A DNA stretch of 64,000 nucleotides from positions 1,364,001 through 1,428,000 of the forward strand of contig NC_013946.1 in NCBI RefSeq assembly GCF_000024425.1. The letters run 5' to 3'. The stretch's first letter is position 1; every line of letters begins with the position of its first letter. The DNA comes from Meiothermus ruber DSM 1279 (GTDB lineage Bacteria; Deinococcota; Deinococci; Deinococcales; Thermaceae). The translations under genes were made by a program, and so were the position numbers. The notes beneath the pieces are model-generated. The model was not told the origin of the DNA. It saw only the letters and a list, made by a program, of their open reading frames with translations, and did no database searches. Of the stretch, positions 7,479-20,518 are shown in pieces.

Positions 7479-9551
7479 GTGAGGCAGCCTCGAGTCCTGC
7501 TGCGCCTGCACCAAGCCGAAAAAGCCTTCGGTGAGCGGGTTTTGTTCAGGCAGGCCGATTTCTGGATCGAGGCCGGGGAGCGGGCAGCCCTGATGGGGCC
7601 CAACGGGGCCGGCAAAAGCACCCTGTTTCGGGTGCTTTGCGGGGAAAAGCCCCTCGACCAGGGCCGCCTGGTGCGCCCAGCCGGTGTGCGGGTTTTCTAC
7701 CTGCCGCAGGATTTCCGCCCGGCTGGGGGCACCGTCTATGAGCTGGCTTATGCCGTCACCCCTTTGCACCGGGCGGAACTCGAGCTGCGCAACACCCCCC
7801 CTGAAAACGCGGGCGAGGTGTGGTCGCGCATCCGTGAGCTGTCGTTCTGGAAAGGCCAGGTCGCCCGCACCCTGGCCGGCTTTGGTCTGGGTGCGTTGTG
7901 GGAACAGCCCGTCGAAAAGCTTTCGGGGGGCGAGGGGGTGCGGCTGGGCCTGGCGATGGCCTTCCTTTCCGGGGCAGAGGTGCTGCTTCTGGACGAGCCC
8001 ACCACCCACCTCGATCTGCGGATGCGCCTGCGGCTGGAAGAGCTGCTGCTGGCCTACCCTGGGGCGGTGGGCCTGATTTCCCACGACCGCGTGCTGGTAC
8101 GCCGGGTGGCTACCACGGTCTATCACCTGGAGGCCGGCCGGTTGTTTCGCGTACCGGGCGGCTACGCAACGTATCTGCAAGAACGCGAGCGCATCCGCCG
8201 AACCCTGGAAAAAGCCCGCCTGGAAGCGCTCAAGGAGCGTGAGCGGCTGACGCAGGCCCTGCCCGACCGCAGGCGGCCGGGTCTGGATCGCCGCAAGAGC
8301 GAGAAAGCCCGGCTGCAAACCCGGGCCGAGCGCATCCAGGTGCCCGACCCGCCTCCCCCAGAGCGTCGCTGGAGCCTGGAAATTGCCGCTGAAGGAACAC
8401 CCCGGCTGGTGCTCGAGGCCAAAAACCTGGAAAAAGCCTATGGCACGGAGCAGGCCGTGCGGAAAGTAATCCGCCAGGCCACCCTGCGCATCTTCCGGGG
8501 TGACCGGATTGCCCTCCTGGGCCCCAACGGGGTGGGCAAGACCACCCTGCTGCGCCTGCTTCTGTCCAGGGAGCTGCCCGATGCCGGCGAGCGTACCCAG
8601 GGCTACGGGGTGAGCACGGCCTACCTCGACCAGCACTACCACGGCCTCGAGCCCGACCTGCCCCTCTTCGCCCAGTTCGCCGCCCGCTTTGGCGAAGCCC
8701 GCGCAGCGGCCCTGCTGGGCCGGATGGGCTTCAGGCCCCCCCACTGGAACGATCCCCCCCGCGGCTTTTCCGGGGGTGAGCGGGCCCGGGCCGGCCTCTT
8801 GGTGATGGACGAGCCCACCAACCACATCGAACTCGAGCTGCTGGAGGCCCTCGAGCGGGCCCTGGCCGACTACCCCGGCACCTTGCTGTTCGTCTCCCAC
8901 GACCGGGAGCTGGTCAAAAAGGTGGCCACCCGTTTCTGGGGCCTGGAGGACGGGGTGCTGGTGGAATACCCCACCTACGCCGAGGCCGAGGCCGCCCTGT
9001 TGGGCAAACCGGCCTTGCGGCTCGACCCCTATGGCGAGGTGGCCCTGGAAGAAGAGCCTTCCGAGGAAGCGCAGGATCTCGAGGCCCTGCGCATGGCCCT
9101 GCTCGAGCGCTTATACGAACCCCACCAAACCGACCGCGCCCGCCTGCGGCTGCGCGCCGATCTGCTGGCGCTGGAAGAGGCGCTGTACCGGCAGTATGCC
9201 CATGAGTTTTTTCGGCCCCACCCCTACCGCTACCGGGTGCGGCAGGCAGGCCTCGAGGTCTTCGCCGAAGAAGAGCTGGGTCTGTGGCAGTTCTGGAGCC
9301 GCGAGGAGGTCTGCTGGGGGCAGCTCGCCAACGGGGTGCTGCTGCTGGAAGACTCGCCCAGCCCCAGGCTTTTGCAGGTGGTTTTGCGCATAGCCTTTGA
9401 GCTCGAGGGTGCCCAGGTGGTGCGCGTGGGCCGGCAAAGCTACGGCCGTAGCAGCTACCTGAAGCAGTTCACAGGGGCTGCGCCAGTCAGCACCAGGCGC
9501 CCGTCTCCTCGCAAGCGGCACAAGGCCAACCAGCGCGCGCCCAAACCCTGA
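7479..9551 (+). CDS. ABC-F family ATPase with a shortened second nucleotide-binding domain
   Basis: Soluble tandem-ABC protein (690 aa) of the ribosome-associated ABC-F type (Uup/EttA relatives), with no membrane segments. Domain 1 has Walker A GPNGAGKST, signature LSGGEG and Walker B LLLDEPTTHLD. A charged linker follows (around residues 225-310, rich in Arg/Lys/Glu). Domain 2 has Walker A GPNGVGKTT, signature FSGGER and DEPTNHIE. In domain 2 only nine residues separate the signature glutamate from the Walker B aspartate, against nineteen in domain 1, an in-frame loss of about ten. The C-terminal extension ends in a basic tail. The start is GTG at 7479 after GAGGGG. Role in translation is inferred from family. 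Confidence 0.85.
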   Translation: MRQPRVLLRLHQAEKAFGERVLFRQADFWIEAGERAALMGPNGAGKSTLFRVLCGEKPLDQGRLVRPAGVRVFYLPQDFRPAGGTVYELAYAVTPLHRAELELRNTPPENAGEVWSRIRELSFWKGQVARTLAGFGLGALWEQPVEKLSGGEGVRLGLAMAFLSGAEVLLLDEPTTHLDLRMRLRLEELLLAYPGAVGLISHDRVLVRRVATTVYHLEAGRLFRVPGGYATYLQERERIRRTLEKARLEALKERERLTQALPDRRRPGLDRRKSEKARLQTRAERIQVPDPPPPERRWSLEIAAEGTPRLVLEAKNLEKAYGTEQAVRKVIRQATLRIFRGDRIALLGPNGVGKTTLLRLLLSRELPDAGERTQGYGVSTAYLDQHYHGLEPDLPLFAQFAARFGEARAAALLGRMGFRPPHWNDPPRGFSGGERARAGLLVMDEPTNHIELELLEALERALADYPGTLLFVSHDRELVKKVATRFWGLEDGVLVEYPTYAEAEAALLGKPALRLDPYGEVALEEEPSEEAQDLEALRMALLERLYEPHQTDRARLRLRADLLALEEALYRQYAHEFFRPHPYRYRVRQAGLEVFAEEELGLWQFWSREEVCWGQLANGVLLLEDSPSPRLLQVVLRIAFELEGAQVVRVGRQSYGRSSYLKQFTGAAPVSTRRPSPRKRHKANQRAPKP

Positions 9552-9554
9552 TTT

Positions 9555-9992
9555 TTACCCCTGCGCCTCGCGCACCTGGCGCTTGATGCGGGCCAGCACG
9601 GCCTGCAAGCCCCTGAGCCGCAGGGGGGTGATGATCTCTTCCAGCCTGGCCAGGGTATAGAAGTCCTCCGGTACGCCCAGCACCGCCTCGGGGCTTTCGC
9701 CCTCCAGCCCTTCGGCCAGCAGTCCGGCGAAGGCCCGTACGGTGGGGGCTTCTTTGGGGGCGTCGAAAAACAGGTGCACCTGGTTGTTCTCGAGCTCGGC
9801 GTGCACGAAAAAGGGCGTGGTGCACTCGTGCACCTGCTCGAGCTTGCCCTGCATGCCCTCGGGTAAAGGGGGCATCTTCTTGGCGAACTCCAGCAGCATC
9901 TCGGTCTTGATGACTTTCGGTGCGCTGCCGAGGGTTTTTACCACGCTTTGCAGCTTGGGGGGTAGTTGGGCTAAACGCTCTTCAGCGGTCAT
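9555..9992 (-). CDS. sufE: SufE-family sulfur acceptor protein
   Basis: Cysteine desulfuration protein (145 aa). It would accept persulfide sulfur from a SufS-type cysteine desulfurase for Fe-S cluster assembly. The single conserved cysteine is in VHECTTPFFVHAEL near residue 57, and the fold's flanking segments (MTAEERLAQLPPKLQSVVKT, VRAFAGLLAEGLEGESPEAV, LTPLRLRGLQAVL-like C-terminus) are present. No sufS/B/C/D is nearby. A TACCCT box sits seven bases before the ATG, so the mRNA is probably leaderless. The gene is convergent with the ABC-F gene, with only 3 bp between the stops. Confidence 0.85.
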   Translation of the reverse strand: MTAEERLAQLPPKLQSVVKTLGSAPKVIKTEMLLEFAKKMPPLPEGMQGKLEQVHECTTPFFVHAELENNQVHLFFDAPKEAPTVRAFAGLLAEGLEGESPEAVLGVPEDFYTLARLEEIITPLRLRGLQAVLARIKRQVREAQG

Positions 9993-10051
9993 GGGTCTTA
10001 GGGTACCGGCTGGAGGATGAAGGGTCTAGGGTTTTGCCCACCATGCCGGGC

Positions 10052-10315
10052 TCAGGCGTCCTGCTGGAAAAGCCTGAACAGATCCCGGCCCAGCTCAGCG
10101 TAGTTGCGCACGGAGCCGGCCTGGTTGCCGTAGGCCAGGTACAGCACGCGGTGGATGGCCTGGGCGGCCTCTTCCGCAGAGCGTACGAGCGCAAGCTGCT
10201 CTACGATCTCGGCCACCACCGGCCCATAGAGTTGCTCCGGGGGGGCCAGCTCGCCCAGGCCCAGGGGGTCGTAGATCTGCAGGTAGGTTTGCACCTGTGC
10301 GGCCAGGTCTTGCAT
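10052..10315 (-). CDS. Small conserved-looking protein of unknown function
   Basis: 87 aa, MQDLAAQVQTYLQIYDPLGL at the start, ending RDLFRLFQQDA. It looks fully helical and acidic, with no membrane segment, Cys pair or known motif that I recognise. Support for being a real gene comes from codon use like its neighbours, a compact soluble composition, and a TATGCT box six bases before the ATG, matching the leaderless promoters of other genes here. It lies between sufE and a lipoprotein gene, and may be separately transcribed. Confidence 0.6.
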   Translation of the reverse strand: MQDLAAQVQTYLQIYDPLGLGELAPPEQLYGPVVAEIVEQLALVRSAEEAAQAIHRVLYLAYGNQAGSVRNYAELGRDLFRLFQQDA

Positions 10316-10363
10316 ACCTACAGCATACCGGTTGGGCCCCTGCGGGGTGCGGGCGCGAAAGCC

Positions 10364-11038
10364 CTATGGGGCGCTAACAGTAAAATTGGCGCTCTCGCCC
10401 AGCGACATATTGAACTGGCCTGAAACCAGCGGCGGATCGTTGGCGATGTTGCTGCTGGCGGCGTACACCTCCACCGCGTACTGGTCGCTGGTGTTGAGGC
10501 TCAGGCTGCTGAAGGTGGTGCTGAGCGAGGTGACCCGTGTGCTGGCCACCACGCTACCGGTGGTGCGGTTGACCAGCCGCACCAGGAAGGCACCTGCGCC
10601 TGGTACCGGGTTCCAGGAAGCCGTAACCGAACGGGTGGTGGGGTTGTTCCCGATGCTGACGGTGGGCTGGGCCAGGGTGCTGCTGGCGTCTACCTCCACC
10701 GGGACCAGCTCGGTCTGTCCGTCTATGAGCGCCGAGAAGGTATAGGTGCCGCTGCTCAGGCTGGGGCTGGGGTTCCAGCCCACCTGCCACCACACCCCTG
10801 AGGGGGTGCGGGAGGAGGCGCTTTGCAGGGTAATGCTCTCGCTGTAGCCACCCGGCCCGCTGACGTTCACCGTAATGCTGTTGGGCTGTTGTTGGGGCCG
10901 CAGCACCAGCAGATACGACCGCCCGACGCCGGTGGCGTTGTAGGTTCCGATAGAGGCTTGAAGTTTGGCTTGGGGCGGGCTCGAGCACCCACCCAAGAGA
11001 CCCAGCATTGCGATTCCGGCGAGCAGATAGTGTTTCAC
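10364..11038 (-). CDS. Putative lipoprotein with fibronectin type III-like domain
   Basis: 224 aa. It has a lipoprotein signal peptide with lipobox LLGGC (Cys18), then a Ser/Thr-rich all-beta region. A segment around residues 127-210 (ASWNPVPGAGAFLVRLVNRT onward to QYAVEVYA) resembles a fibronectin type III fold. The start is GTG at 11038 with GAGGTG upstream. It is likely anchored to a cell-envelope membrane. No partner or enzyme motif is seen; the neighbouring genes give no functional clue. Confidence 0.7.
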   Translation of the reverse strand: MKHYLLAGIAMLGLLGGCSSPPQAKLQASIGTYNATGVGRSYLLVLRPQQQPNSITVNVSGPGGYSESITLQSASSRTPSGVWWQVGWNPSPSLSSGTYTFSALIDGQTELVPVEVDASSTLAQPTVSIGNNPTTRSVTASWNPVPGAGAFLVRLVNRTTGSVVASTRVTSLSTTFSSLSLNTSDQYAVEVYAASSNIANDPPLVSGQFNMSLGESANFTVSAP

Positions 11039-11205
11039 TCGTCACCTCGAGCTCGTAGACTAAAACAGAAATGTGAGAGCTGCCCAACAACGCACCCATA
11101 TCATGGTTCAGATTCAGGTAGCAAGCTCGCTGGACAATCTTGAGCTGGGCTCACCGACCATGAAGCGCTGGTGTTGGTGCTCAGCGAGGGTCTGATTGCA
11201 GTAGA

Positions 11206-11231
11206 AACACCCGACCGCGCGGCCGGGTGTT
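11206..11231 (-). terminator. Terminator-like hairpin downstream of rpoD
   Basis: AACACCCG (11206-11213) pairs with CGGGTGTT (11224-11231) around a CCGCGCGG core. On the minus strand the stem is followed by a short T-containing run (TGTTTCTAC), so termination may be partial. Confidence 0.55.
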
Positions 11232-11253
11232 CGGTGGTTTCTGGGCTCCCGCT

Positions 11254-13032
<1,779 letters not shown>

Positions 13033-13058
13033 GCTCTTCACCTCCCGTTAAGGCCCGG

Positions 13059-14153
13059 TTACTTATAGGCCACCAACACCTTGTGAGTGTTTACTGCCAG
13101 GGTGCGCACGGTGGCAAAACGCGCCTCCAGCAGGGGCTCATAAGGAAGAAAGCGGTTGGCCACAAGATAAAATTTCCCGCCCCTCTCTAGGCGGGCGTGG
13201 GCGGCTTCAATAAATGCGATGGCGGTTTCTAACACGACAAGCCCCCCCACGTGAAACGGGGGGTTCGTGATAATGGTAGTAAAGGTCTGGTCTTCTGTCA
13301 AGGCCTCGTCCACATCGGAGTGTAGCACGGTGGCCGCCTCGCCCAGGTTCTTCTGGGCGCACAGCACGCTGATCCAGTCGTCTTCCAGCAGGGTGAGGCC
13401 CTGGGCCCGGCCCAGCAGTGGACGGCTCAGTGCGCCATAACCCCCGCCGATGTCCAGCACGTGGCCCAGGTCTTGGGGAAGCTCGCGCAGGAGCATGGCG
13501 CTACCGGGATCCAAGTGGCCGCCTGAGAAAACGCCGGGCAGATAAGAAAAGGATAGGGTCTTGCCCATGAACGCCCAGTCGAAAGACTGCCAGACCTCGG
13601 GCAGGCTGGGTGCGGGCTTTTCTTTTTCCAGCACGGCGACGCGCCAGGCTCCTTCGCGCCGCACCAGCAGGCCGTAGCCCACCCAGGCCTGGGCGAGCTT
13701 GAAGTAGTGCGCGAAGCCTTTATCTTTGCTGCCGGCAATCCACAGCCGGCCCCCAGTGCGCAGGGCTCGAGCCGCTCCCAACAGGGCTAGCTCCACGAAG
13801 CGGGTACCCCGGTGGGCCGGCAGCACCAGGGCTACGAGATCGGCTGAGTCGGGTTCGGTGGCCCAGGGCAGGCCCCGGGTTACCCGAACCGACGAACCAA
13901 AACTGGCTTCCAGGCAGCGCAGGGAGGCCCTCGAGGTCTCGATGGCCTGCACGCGCAGGCCCTGCTGGCGCAGGGCGTGGGTCACCAACCCAATGCCGGG
14001 GTTGAGGTCGAGGGCGGACTGACCGTGGGGCTCAAGCACCTCGGCCAGGAGCGTATAGGCGGGATCCTGGCTTCCACGCGCGCCCGGTTTGGTGTAGAGG
14101 AAGCCTCCTGGAACGGGGGTTTTAAGCAGGGTGTGGTAGGCCTCGAGGTTCAT
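13059..14153 (-). CDS. rsmC: 16S rRNA (guanine-N2)-methyltransferase, RsmC type
   Basis: Two-domain SAM-dependent methyltransferase, 364 aa. The N-terminal domain is a degenerate methyltransferase fold (SALDLNPGIGLVTHALRQQG); the C-terminal one is catalytic, with the SAM motif VLDIGGGYGALSRPLLG and the N2-guanine motif ITNPPFHVGG. This pattern matches RsmC, which methylates G1207 of 16S rRNA, although RlmG-like targets are possible. Its ATG overlaps the stop of tsaB by 4 nt, so the two form an operon. Confidence 0.82.
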   Translation of the reverse strand: MNLEAYHTLLKTPVPGGFLYTKPGARGSQDPAYTLLAEVLEPHGQSALDLNPGIGLVTHALRQQGLRVQAIETSRASLRCLEASFGSSVRVTRGLPWATEPDSADLVALVLPAHRGTRFVELALLGAARALRTGGRLWIAGSKDKGFAHYFKLAQAWVGYGLLVRREGAWRVAVLEKEKPAPSLPEVWQSFDWAFMGKTLSFSYLPGVFSGGHLDPGSAMLLRELPQDLGHVLDIGGGYGALSRPLLGRAQGLTLLEDDWISVLCAQKNLGEAATVLHSDVDEALTEDQTFTTIITNPPFHVGGLVVLETAIAFIEAAHARLERGGKFYLVANRFLPYEPLLEARFATVRTLAVNTHKVLVAYK

Positions 14154-14680
14154 AGGTAAAGCGGCTCAACCCGCCCGGGTCGGGCCTTTAGCGCGGCCAG
14201 GCCCAGGGCAGCGAGGGCCTGGCCCGAAGGGGGCTCGTCGATCGTCATCAGACCGGTGGGCGCCAGCTCGCCGAACCGGGCCCGGTGGGGGGGCTGTACG
14301 ACCTGAACCTGCGCCCCCTCAACAACATAACAAGCGGCATAGCAAAGCGCGTTGCGGGTGCGCTGAACCACGGTGACCGGCCCCTGGTGGCGCAGGGCCA
14401 CGGCTTCCAGCGTCTCCACGCCCGCCACGGGAATGCCCAGTCCCCGGGCCAGGCCCAGACCGGCCGCAATGCCCACCCGCAGCCCGGTGTACGAGCCGGG
14501 CCCGCGCCCGACCGCTATCCCGGTCAACTCCTTGAGGCTTACCCCGGTTTGCTGCAAGAAGGCCTCGAGCTCCGGCCACAGCACCTCGGCGTGGCGGCGC
14601 TCTAAGCGTATGGCGCGTTCGGCGTGGGGGAGTCCCAGCACCAGGTAGGGCGTGGCGGTATCAATCGCGAGCACCAGCAC
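14150..14680 (-). CDS. tsaB: tRNA threonylcarbamoyladenosine biosynthesis protein TsaB
   Basis: 176 aa, ASKHA-fold partner of TsaD needed for t6A37 modification of ANN-decoding tRNAs. Recognised from the N-terminal VLAIDTATPYLVLGL and the strongly conserved GIAVGRGPGSYTGLRVGIA followed by GLARGLGIPVAGVETLEA. The open frame runs much further upstream, but that part lies over proC and has shadow composition. Three GTG codons (14683, 14680, 14674) could start it. A TATACT box lies exactly six bases before 14680, matching the leaderless pattern of the window, so that one is chosen. Confidence 0.85.
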   Translation of the reverse strand: MLVLAIDTATPYLVLGLPHAERAIRLERRHAEVLWPELEAFLQQTGVSLKELTGIAVGRGPGSYTGLRVGIAAGLGLARGLGIPVAGVETLEAVALRHQGPVTVVQRTRNALCYAACYVVEGAQVQVVQPPHRARFGELAPTGLMTIDEPPSGQALAALGLAALKARPGRVEPLYL

Positions 14681-14746
14681 CACCGGAGTATAGCAACACA
14701 CCAGGCGCCATGGGCGATTCCCCTGTTGGGCCCGCTGGCTTGCTGC

Positions 14747-14752
14747 TAAACT
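14747..14752 (+). promoter_or_regulatory. proC -10 box of a leaderless promoter
   Basis: TAAACT lies seven bases before the proC ATG, with no room for a Shine-Dalgarno site. A TTGGGC -35-like hexamer lies 15 nt upstream. Confidence 0.5.
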
Positions 14753-14759
14753 TGGGGCC

Positions 14760-15542
14760 ATGAAATTGGCTATCGTGGGTGTAGGCAAGATGGGTAAGAG
14801 CATTTTAGAAGGTCTGCTGCGGGCCGAGATGCTCGAGCCTGGCGAGATCGGCATCCTCGACACCCCAGAGCGCACCCAGGCAGTGGCGCAGGAGACTGGC
14901 GCCAGGCCCCTCCATCTGGAGGACTTGCGACGCTGCGAACGAATACTGCTGAGTGTGCAACCCAAAGACCTGGCCGGCCTGGCCCCCCAGATTGCCCATC
15001 CCAACGTGGGCTATATCTCCATCATGGCCGGGGTGTCCACTGCGGTGCTCTCCCGCCGGCTGGGCACCCGGCGGGTGGTGCGCTGTATGCCCAACCTGGC
15101 GGCTACCATTGGCAAGAGCTCCACAGCCGTTACCGGCCCCCGCGAGGCCGAGGAGGCGGGTGACCTGCAGTTTGCGCGGGCCCTGTTCGCTACCGTCGGG
15201 GATGTCTACGACCTGCCCGAACGGCTCTTCGACGCCTTTACGGGCATGTCGGCCTCGGCGCCGGCGTATGTGGCCGTGGTGGCGGAGGCCCTGGCCGATG
15301 GGGGCGTCAAACAAGGCATCCCACGGGCCCAGGCCCTGCGGCTTGCGGCCGATGTTCTGATTGCCACCGGCGAGCTGCTGCGCAGAAAACACCCTGCGGT
15401 GCTCAAGGACGAGGTCAGCAGCCCCGGGGGTACCACCATCCACGGCCTGGCTGCCCTCGAGGCCCGCGGTGTTCGCGCAGCCTTGATGGAGGCAGTGGAG
15501 GCCGCTACCCTGCGCGGGCACGAACTGGGGAAGGACGAATAG
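14760..15542 (+). CDS. proC: Pyrroline-5-carboxylate reductase
   Basis: Last enzyme of proline synthesis (260 aa), reducing pyrroline-5-carboxylate with NAD(P)H. The N-terminal Rossmann motif is [38 protein letters not shown] and the C-terminal signature [18 protein letters not shown] are diagnostic. Length is normal. It is divergent from tsaB-rsmC across 79 bp and is followed by a hairpin, so it is probably monocistronic. Confidence 0.95.
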   Translation: MKLAIVGVGKMGKSILEGLLRAEMLEPGEIGILDTPERTQAVAQETGARPLHLEDLRRCERILLSVQPKDLAGLAPQIAHPNVGYISIMAGVSTAVLSRRLGTRRVVRCMPNLAATIGKSSTAVTGPREAEEAGDLQFARALFATVGDVYDLPERLFDAFTGMSASAPAYVAVVAEALADGGVKQGIPRAQALRLAADVLIATGELLRRKHPAVLKDEVSSPGGTTIHGLAALEARGVRAALMEAVEAATLRGHELGKDE

Positions 15543-15581
15543 ATACGAAGGAAGGCTATGGTCTCGAACGCTGGATGGGGA

Positions 15582-15598
15582 GGGTGCGCATCGCACCC
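15582..15598 (+). terminator. Terminator-like hairpin after proC
   Basis: GGGTGCG (15582-15588), loop CAT, CGCACCC (15592-15598): a perfect 7-bp stem followed by CGGTTTCCC. The T run is weak. Confidence 0.5.
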
Positions 15599-15631
15599 CG
15601 GTTTCCCTAAAAAAGGCGTAGCATTAAGCCG

Positions 15632-16180
15632 ATGAAGCGCTTTGCGATCTTGGGGCTGTTGCTGGTGTGCGCGCTGGCCGCACCAACGGCGTATTATCCC
15701 AGTGGGGTGGGCTATTCCTGGACGTATTCCACAGGTATGGAGCAGGTGTTTACCCGCGAGCAAAATGGCCTGCTGGTGTTTGAGCGGCGGCTGGCCAAAC
15801 AGCCGGTGAGCGCCGATCTGCTTCGCTACACAGACAGCGGTGTGCTGCTCGAGGGTTTATTGGTAGGGCAGGCTGTGCAGCGCTACAGTCCACCCCTGCT
15901 GCTATACCCGGCCCCACCCCTGGTGCTTGGACAGGAATGGGGGGGGCGTAGCAGCTTTGGCGGACAGAGTGTGGCCTTGCTGGGGAAGGTTTTGCGTATC
16001 GAGGGCGTCAGCGTGCCGGCAGGCCGTTTCAACGCCTACGTGATTCGCACCTCAACCGTTACCAGCGCGGGCGGTAGCCAGGTTATGGAGATTTACTTTG
16101 TGCCAGGTGTGGGGGTTGTGCGCTATGCCACCCCCGACGGGGCCACGGTTGACCTGGTGAAGTTCCATGTGCCTAAATAG
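15632..16180 (+). CDS. Exported protein of unknown function
   Basis: 182 aa with an N-terminal signal peptide (MKRFAILGLLLVCALAAPTA, probably cleaved after about residue 17). The rest looks like a beta-rich secreted domain: GVGYSWTYSTGMEQVFTREQ at the start, and a late segment VMEIYFVPGVGVVRY reminiscent of DUF3108-type envelope proteins. No catalytic motif is seen. A TAGCAT box seven bases before the ATG suggests a leaderless transcript. The next gene starts 3 nt after its stop, so they are probably cotranscribed. Confidence 0.72.
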   Translation: MKRFAILGLLLVCALAAPTAYYPSGVGYSWTYSTGMEQVFTREQNGLLVFERRLAKQPVSADLLRYTDSGVLLEGLLVGQAVQRYSPPLLLYPAPPLVLGQEWGGRSSFGGQSVALLGKVLRIEGVSVPAGRFNAYVIRTSTVTSAGGSQVMEIYFVPGVGVVRYATPDGATVDLVKFHVPK

Positions 16181-16183
16181 GGT

Positions 16184-16672
16184 ATGGAACTGCAAATCGT
16201 CAGGGTGGAAAAACCCGAAAACCTGAATGTTATCCTGGGCATGAGCCACTTCATCAAGACGGTGGAGGATCTCCACGAGGCCCTGGTTACAGCGGTGCCG
16301 GGCATTCGGTTTGGCCTGGCTTTCTGCGAGGCTTCGGGTAAGCGACTGATACGCAAAACGGGCACCTCCGACGAGCTGGTGGAGCTGGCGGTCAAAAACG
16401 CCCAGGCCATTGGGGCCGGCCACTCATTCCTGATCGTGCTGGGCGAAGGCTACTTTCCCATCAATGTGCTGCACGCTGTGAAGGCCTGCCCAGAAGTGGT
16501 GCGGATTTTTGCTGCAACCGCCAACCCGCTCGCGGTGATTGTGGCCGAGCAGGATGATCAGCGCGGGATTCTGGGGGTTTTAGATGGCTATAAGCCGCTG
16601 GGGGTCGAGGCCGAGGAAGACATGCAGTGGCGCAAGGACATTCTGCGCAAATTCGGCTACAAAGTGGGTTAA
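16184..16672 (+). CDS. Adenosine-specific kinase-like protein (PF04008/DUF355 type)
   Basis: 162 aa, MELQIVRVEKPENLNVILGM at the N-terminus, then HFIKTVEDLHEALVTAVPGI, GLAFCEASGKRLIR and GAGHSFLIVLGEGYFPINVL. These are the hallmark stretches of a small family seen in archaea and thermophilic bacteria, annotated as adenosine-specific kinase from an archaeal structure. The biological role in bacteria is uncertain. The gene follows the exported protein with a 3-nt gap. Confidence 0.78.
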   Translation: MELQIVRVEKPENLNVILGMSHFIKTVEDLHEALVTAVPGIRFGLAFCEASGKRLIRKTGTSDELVELAVKNAQAIGAGHSFLIVLGEGYFPINVLHAVKACPEVVRIFAATANPLAVIVAEQDDQRGILGVLDGYKPLGVEAEEDMQWRKDILRKFGYKVG

Positions 16673-16754
16673 GCGAGCGACCGATGCGGTTTCTAGGCGG
16701 CTACGGAAACCAGGCCCTGCAGCGTAGAGAACATTGCCCTGTAGAGGCCTGGGG

Positions 16755-16760
16755 TATTAT
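16755..16760 (+). promoter_or_regulatory. Candidate bcp promoter
   Basis: TATTAT lies nine bases upstream of the bcp ATG, with TTGCCC (16734-16739) as a possible -35 at a 15-bp spacing. No SD is visible, so the transcript may be leaderless or nearly so. Confidence 0.5.
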
Positions 16761-16769
16761 CCGGCTGCT

Positions 16770-17264
16770 ATGCTGAACGTTGGTGACTCCGCTCCAAACT
16801 TCACCCTACCCGACCAGGAAGGCAAGCTGCACACCCTCGAGGACTACCGCGGCCGCTGGGTGGTGCTTTACTTCTACCCCAAGGACGATACGCCCGGCTG
16901 TACCAAGGAAGCCTGTAGCTTTCGAGACGAAAAAGGCCGCCTGGAAGAGCTGGGGGCGGTGGTGCTGGGGGTCTCCGCCGACGATGTGCAAAGCCACGGC
17001 AGGTTTCACGGCAAGTATGGCCTGAATTTCCCGCTCCTGTCCAACCCCGACAAAGAGGTCATTCGCGCTTATGGGGCCTGGGGTAGCAAGACCCTGTACG
17101 GCAAGGCCTACGAAGGGGTGATGCGTTACACCTACCTGATCGACCCGGCGGGCCGGGTGGCCCGGGTGTGGAATAAAGTGAAGCCCGATGAGCACGCCCT
17201 CGAGGTCGCGGAGGCCCTGCTGGAGCTCCAGCAGCAGAAGGTTGGTGGCAATTCGGTAAGCTAG
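16770..17264 (+). CDS. bcp: Thiol peroxidase, BCP/PrxQ family
   Basis: 164 aa peroxiredoxin that reduces hydrogen peroxide and organic hydroperoxides at the expense of thioredoxin. The N-terminus is MLNVGDSAPNFTLPDQEGKL; the active site is PKDDTPGCTKEACSFRD, with peroxidatic Cys and a second Cys five residues later as in the PrxQ helix-2 resolving type. An upstream in-frame ATG at 16734 would run through the promoter and is rejected. rpiA follows after 27 nt, suggesting cotranscription. Confidence 0.93.
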   Translation: MLNVGDSAPNFTLPDQEGKLHTLEDYRGRWVVLYFYPKDDTPGCTKEACSFRDEKGRLEELGAVVLGVSADDVQSHGRFHGKYGLNFPLLSNPDKEVIRAYGAWGSKTLYGKAYEGVMRYTYLIDPAGRVARVWNKVKPDEHALEVAEALLELQQQKVGGNSVS

Positions 17265-17978
<714 letters not shown>

Positions 17979-17985
17979 GGTGGCG

Positions 17986-18015
17986 GTGACGGCCGGGCCA
18001 GACCTGGTATAAAAT
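17986..18015 (+). promoter_or_regulatory. Promoter of the metG leader transcript
   Basis: GTGACG (17986-17991) is a 4-of-6 match to the -35 hexamer. The -10 is TATAAA (18008-18013, 16-bp spacing) or TAAAAT (18010-18015, 18-bp spacing). TAAAAT lies six bases before the GTG of the leader ORF, the same geometry as the leaderless promoters elsewhere in the window. Confidence 0.65.
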
Positions 18016-18017
18016 AG

Positions 18018-20045
<2,028 letters not shown>

Positions 20046-20054
20046 TGCCTACCC

Positions 20055-20423
20055 TTACTGCGCGCTCTCGAGGTCGGGGCGCAGGCGCACCGCCTCACGC
20101 AGGTATACGTGCTTGACCTGTTTTTGCGGCAGATCGGTGTTCCATAGCATCATCACCCGTATAACCCTGGGTAGCGCGCCCGGCACTGGAATCTCGCGGG
20201 AGTTGATGAGCGGAACCATCTGCATGCCCAACTGCCGCGCGGCCTCGGCTGGAAAAGCGGCCCGCAGGTCGTCGGTTAGCGTGAAAAACATGGCCCCAAT
20301 GCTATCGAAATCGGTGATCTGGTTGACCTCGAGCATCTTTTGCAACAGCTCGCGGGTAGCGCTCAGGATGGCTTCCCGGCTATCCTCTTCAACTGTGATG
20401 GCGCCACGAACTCCTCGCATCAT
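20055..20423 (-). CDS. aroH: Chorismate mutase, AroH class
   Basis: 122 aa monofunctional chorismate mutase of the trimeric pseudo-alpha/beta-barrel (B. subtilis AroH) type. It converts chorismate to prephenate for Phe/Tyr synthesis. The N-terminal [20 protein letters not shown] carries the active-site Arg; the catalytic region [15 protein letters not shown] and [15 protein letters not shown] are conserved. Two consecutive ATGs (20423, 20420) could start it. TAAAAT lies ten bases before the first. It diverges from rpmE. Confidence 0.92.
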   Translation of the reverse strand: MMRGVRGAITVEEDSREAILSATRELLQKMLEVNQITDFDSIGAMFFTLTDDLRAAFPAEAARQLGMQMVPLINSREIPVPGALPRVIRVMMLWNTDLPQKQVKHVYLREAVRLRPDLESAQ

Positions 20424-20446
20424 GGTGTGCGCGATTTTATACTAGC

Positions 20447-20475
20447 TTGCCCTTCCCGCCTAGACCTGCTATATT
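20447..20475 (+). promoter_or_regulatory. rpmE promoter
   Basis: TTGCCC (20447-20452), 17-bp spacing, TATATT (20470-20475): well-placed -35 and -10. The -10 lies in an imperfect inverted repeat TGCTATATTTAGCA, which might be a repressor site. A 6-bp hairpin (GCACGG/CCGTGC, 20489-20506) lies just before the SD. Confidence 0.65.
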
Positions 20476-20518
20476 TAGCAAGTTGACAGCACGGCAAAAT
20501 CCGTGCCCAGGAGAGACT

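Noticed and set aside
7404-8900. 498-codon minus-strand frame opposite the ABC-F gene
   Set aside because: Shadow of the plus-strand gene; no recognisable protein and Gly/Gln/Pro-rich composition.
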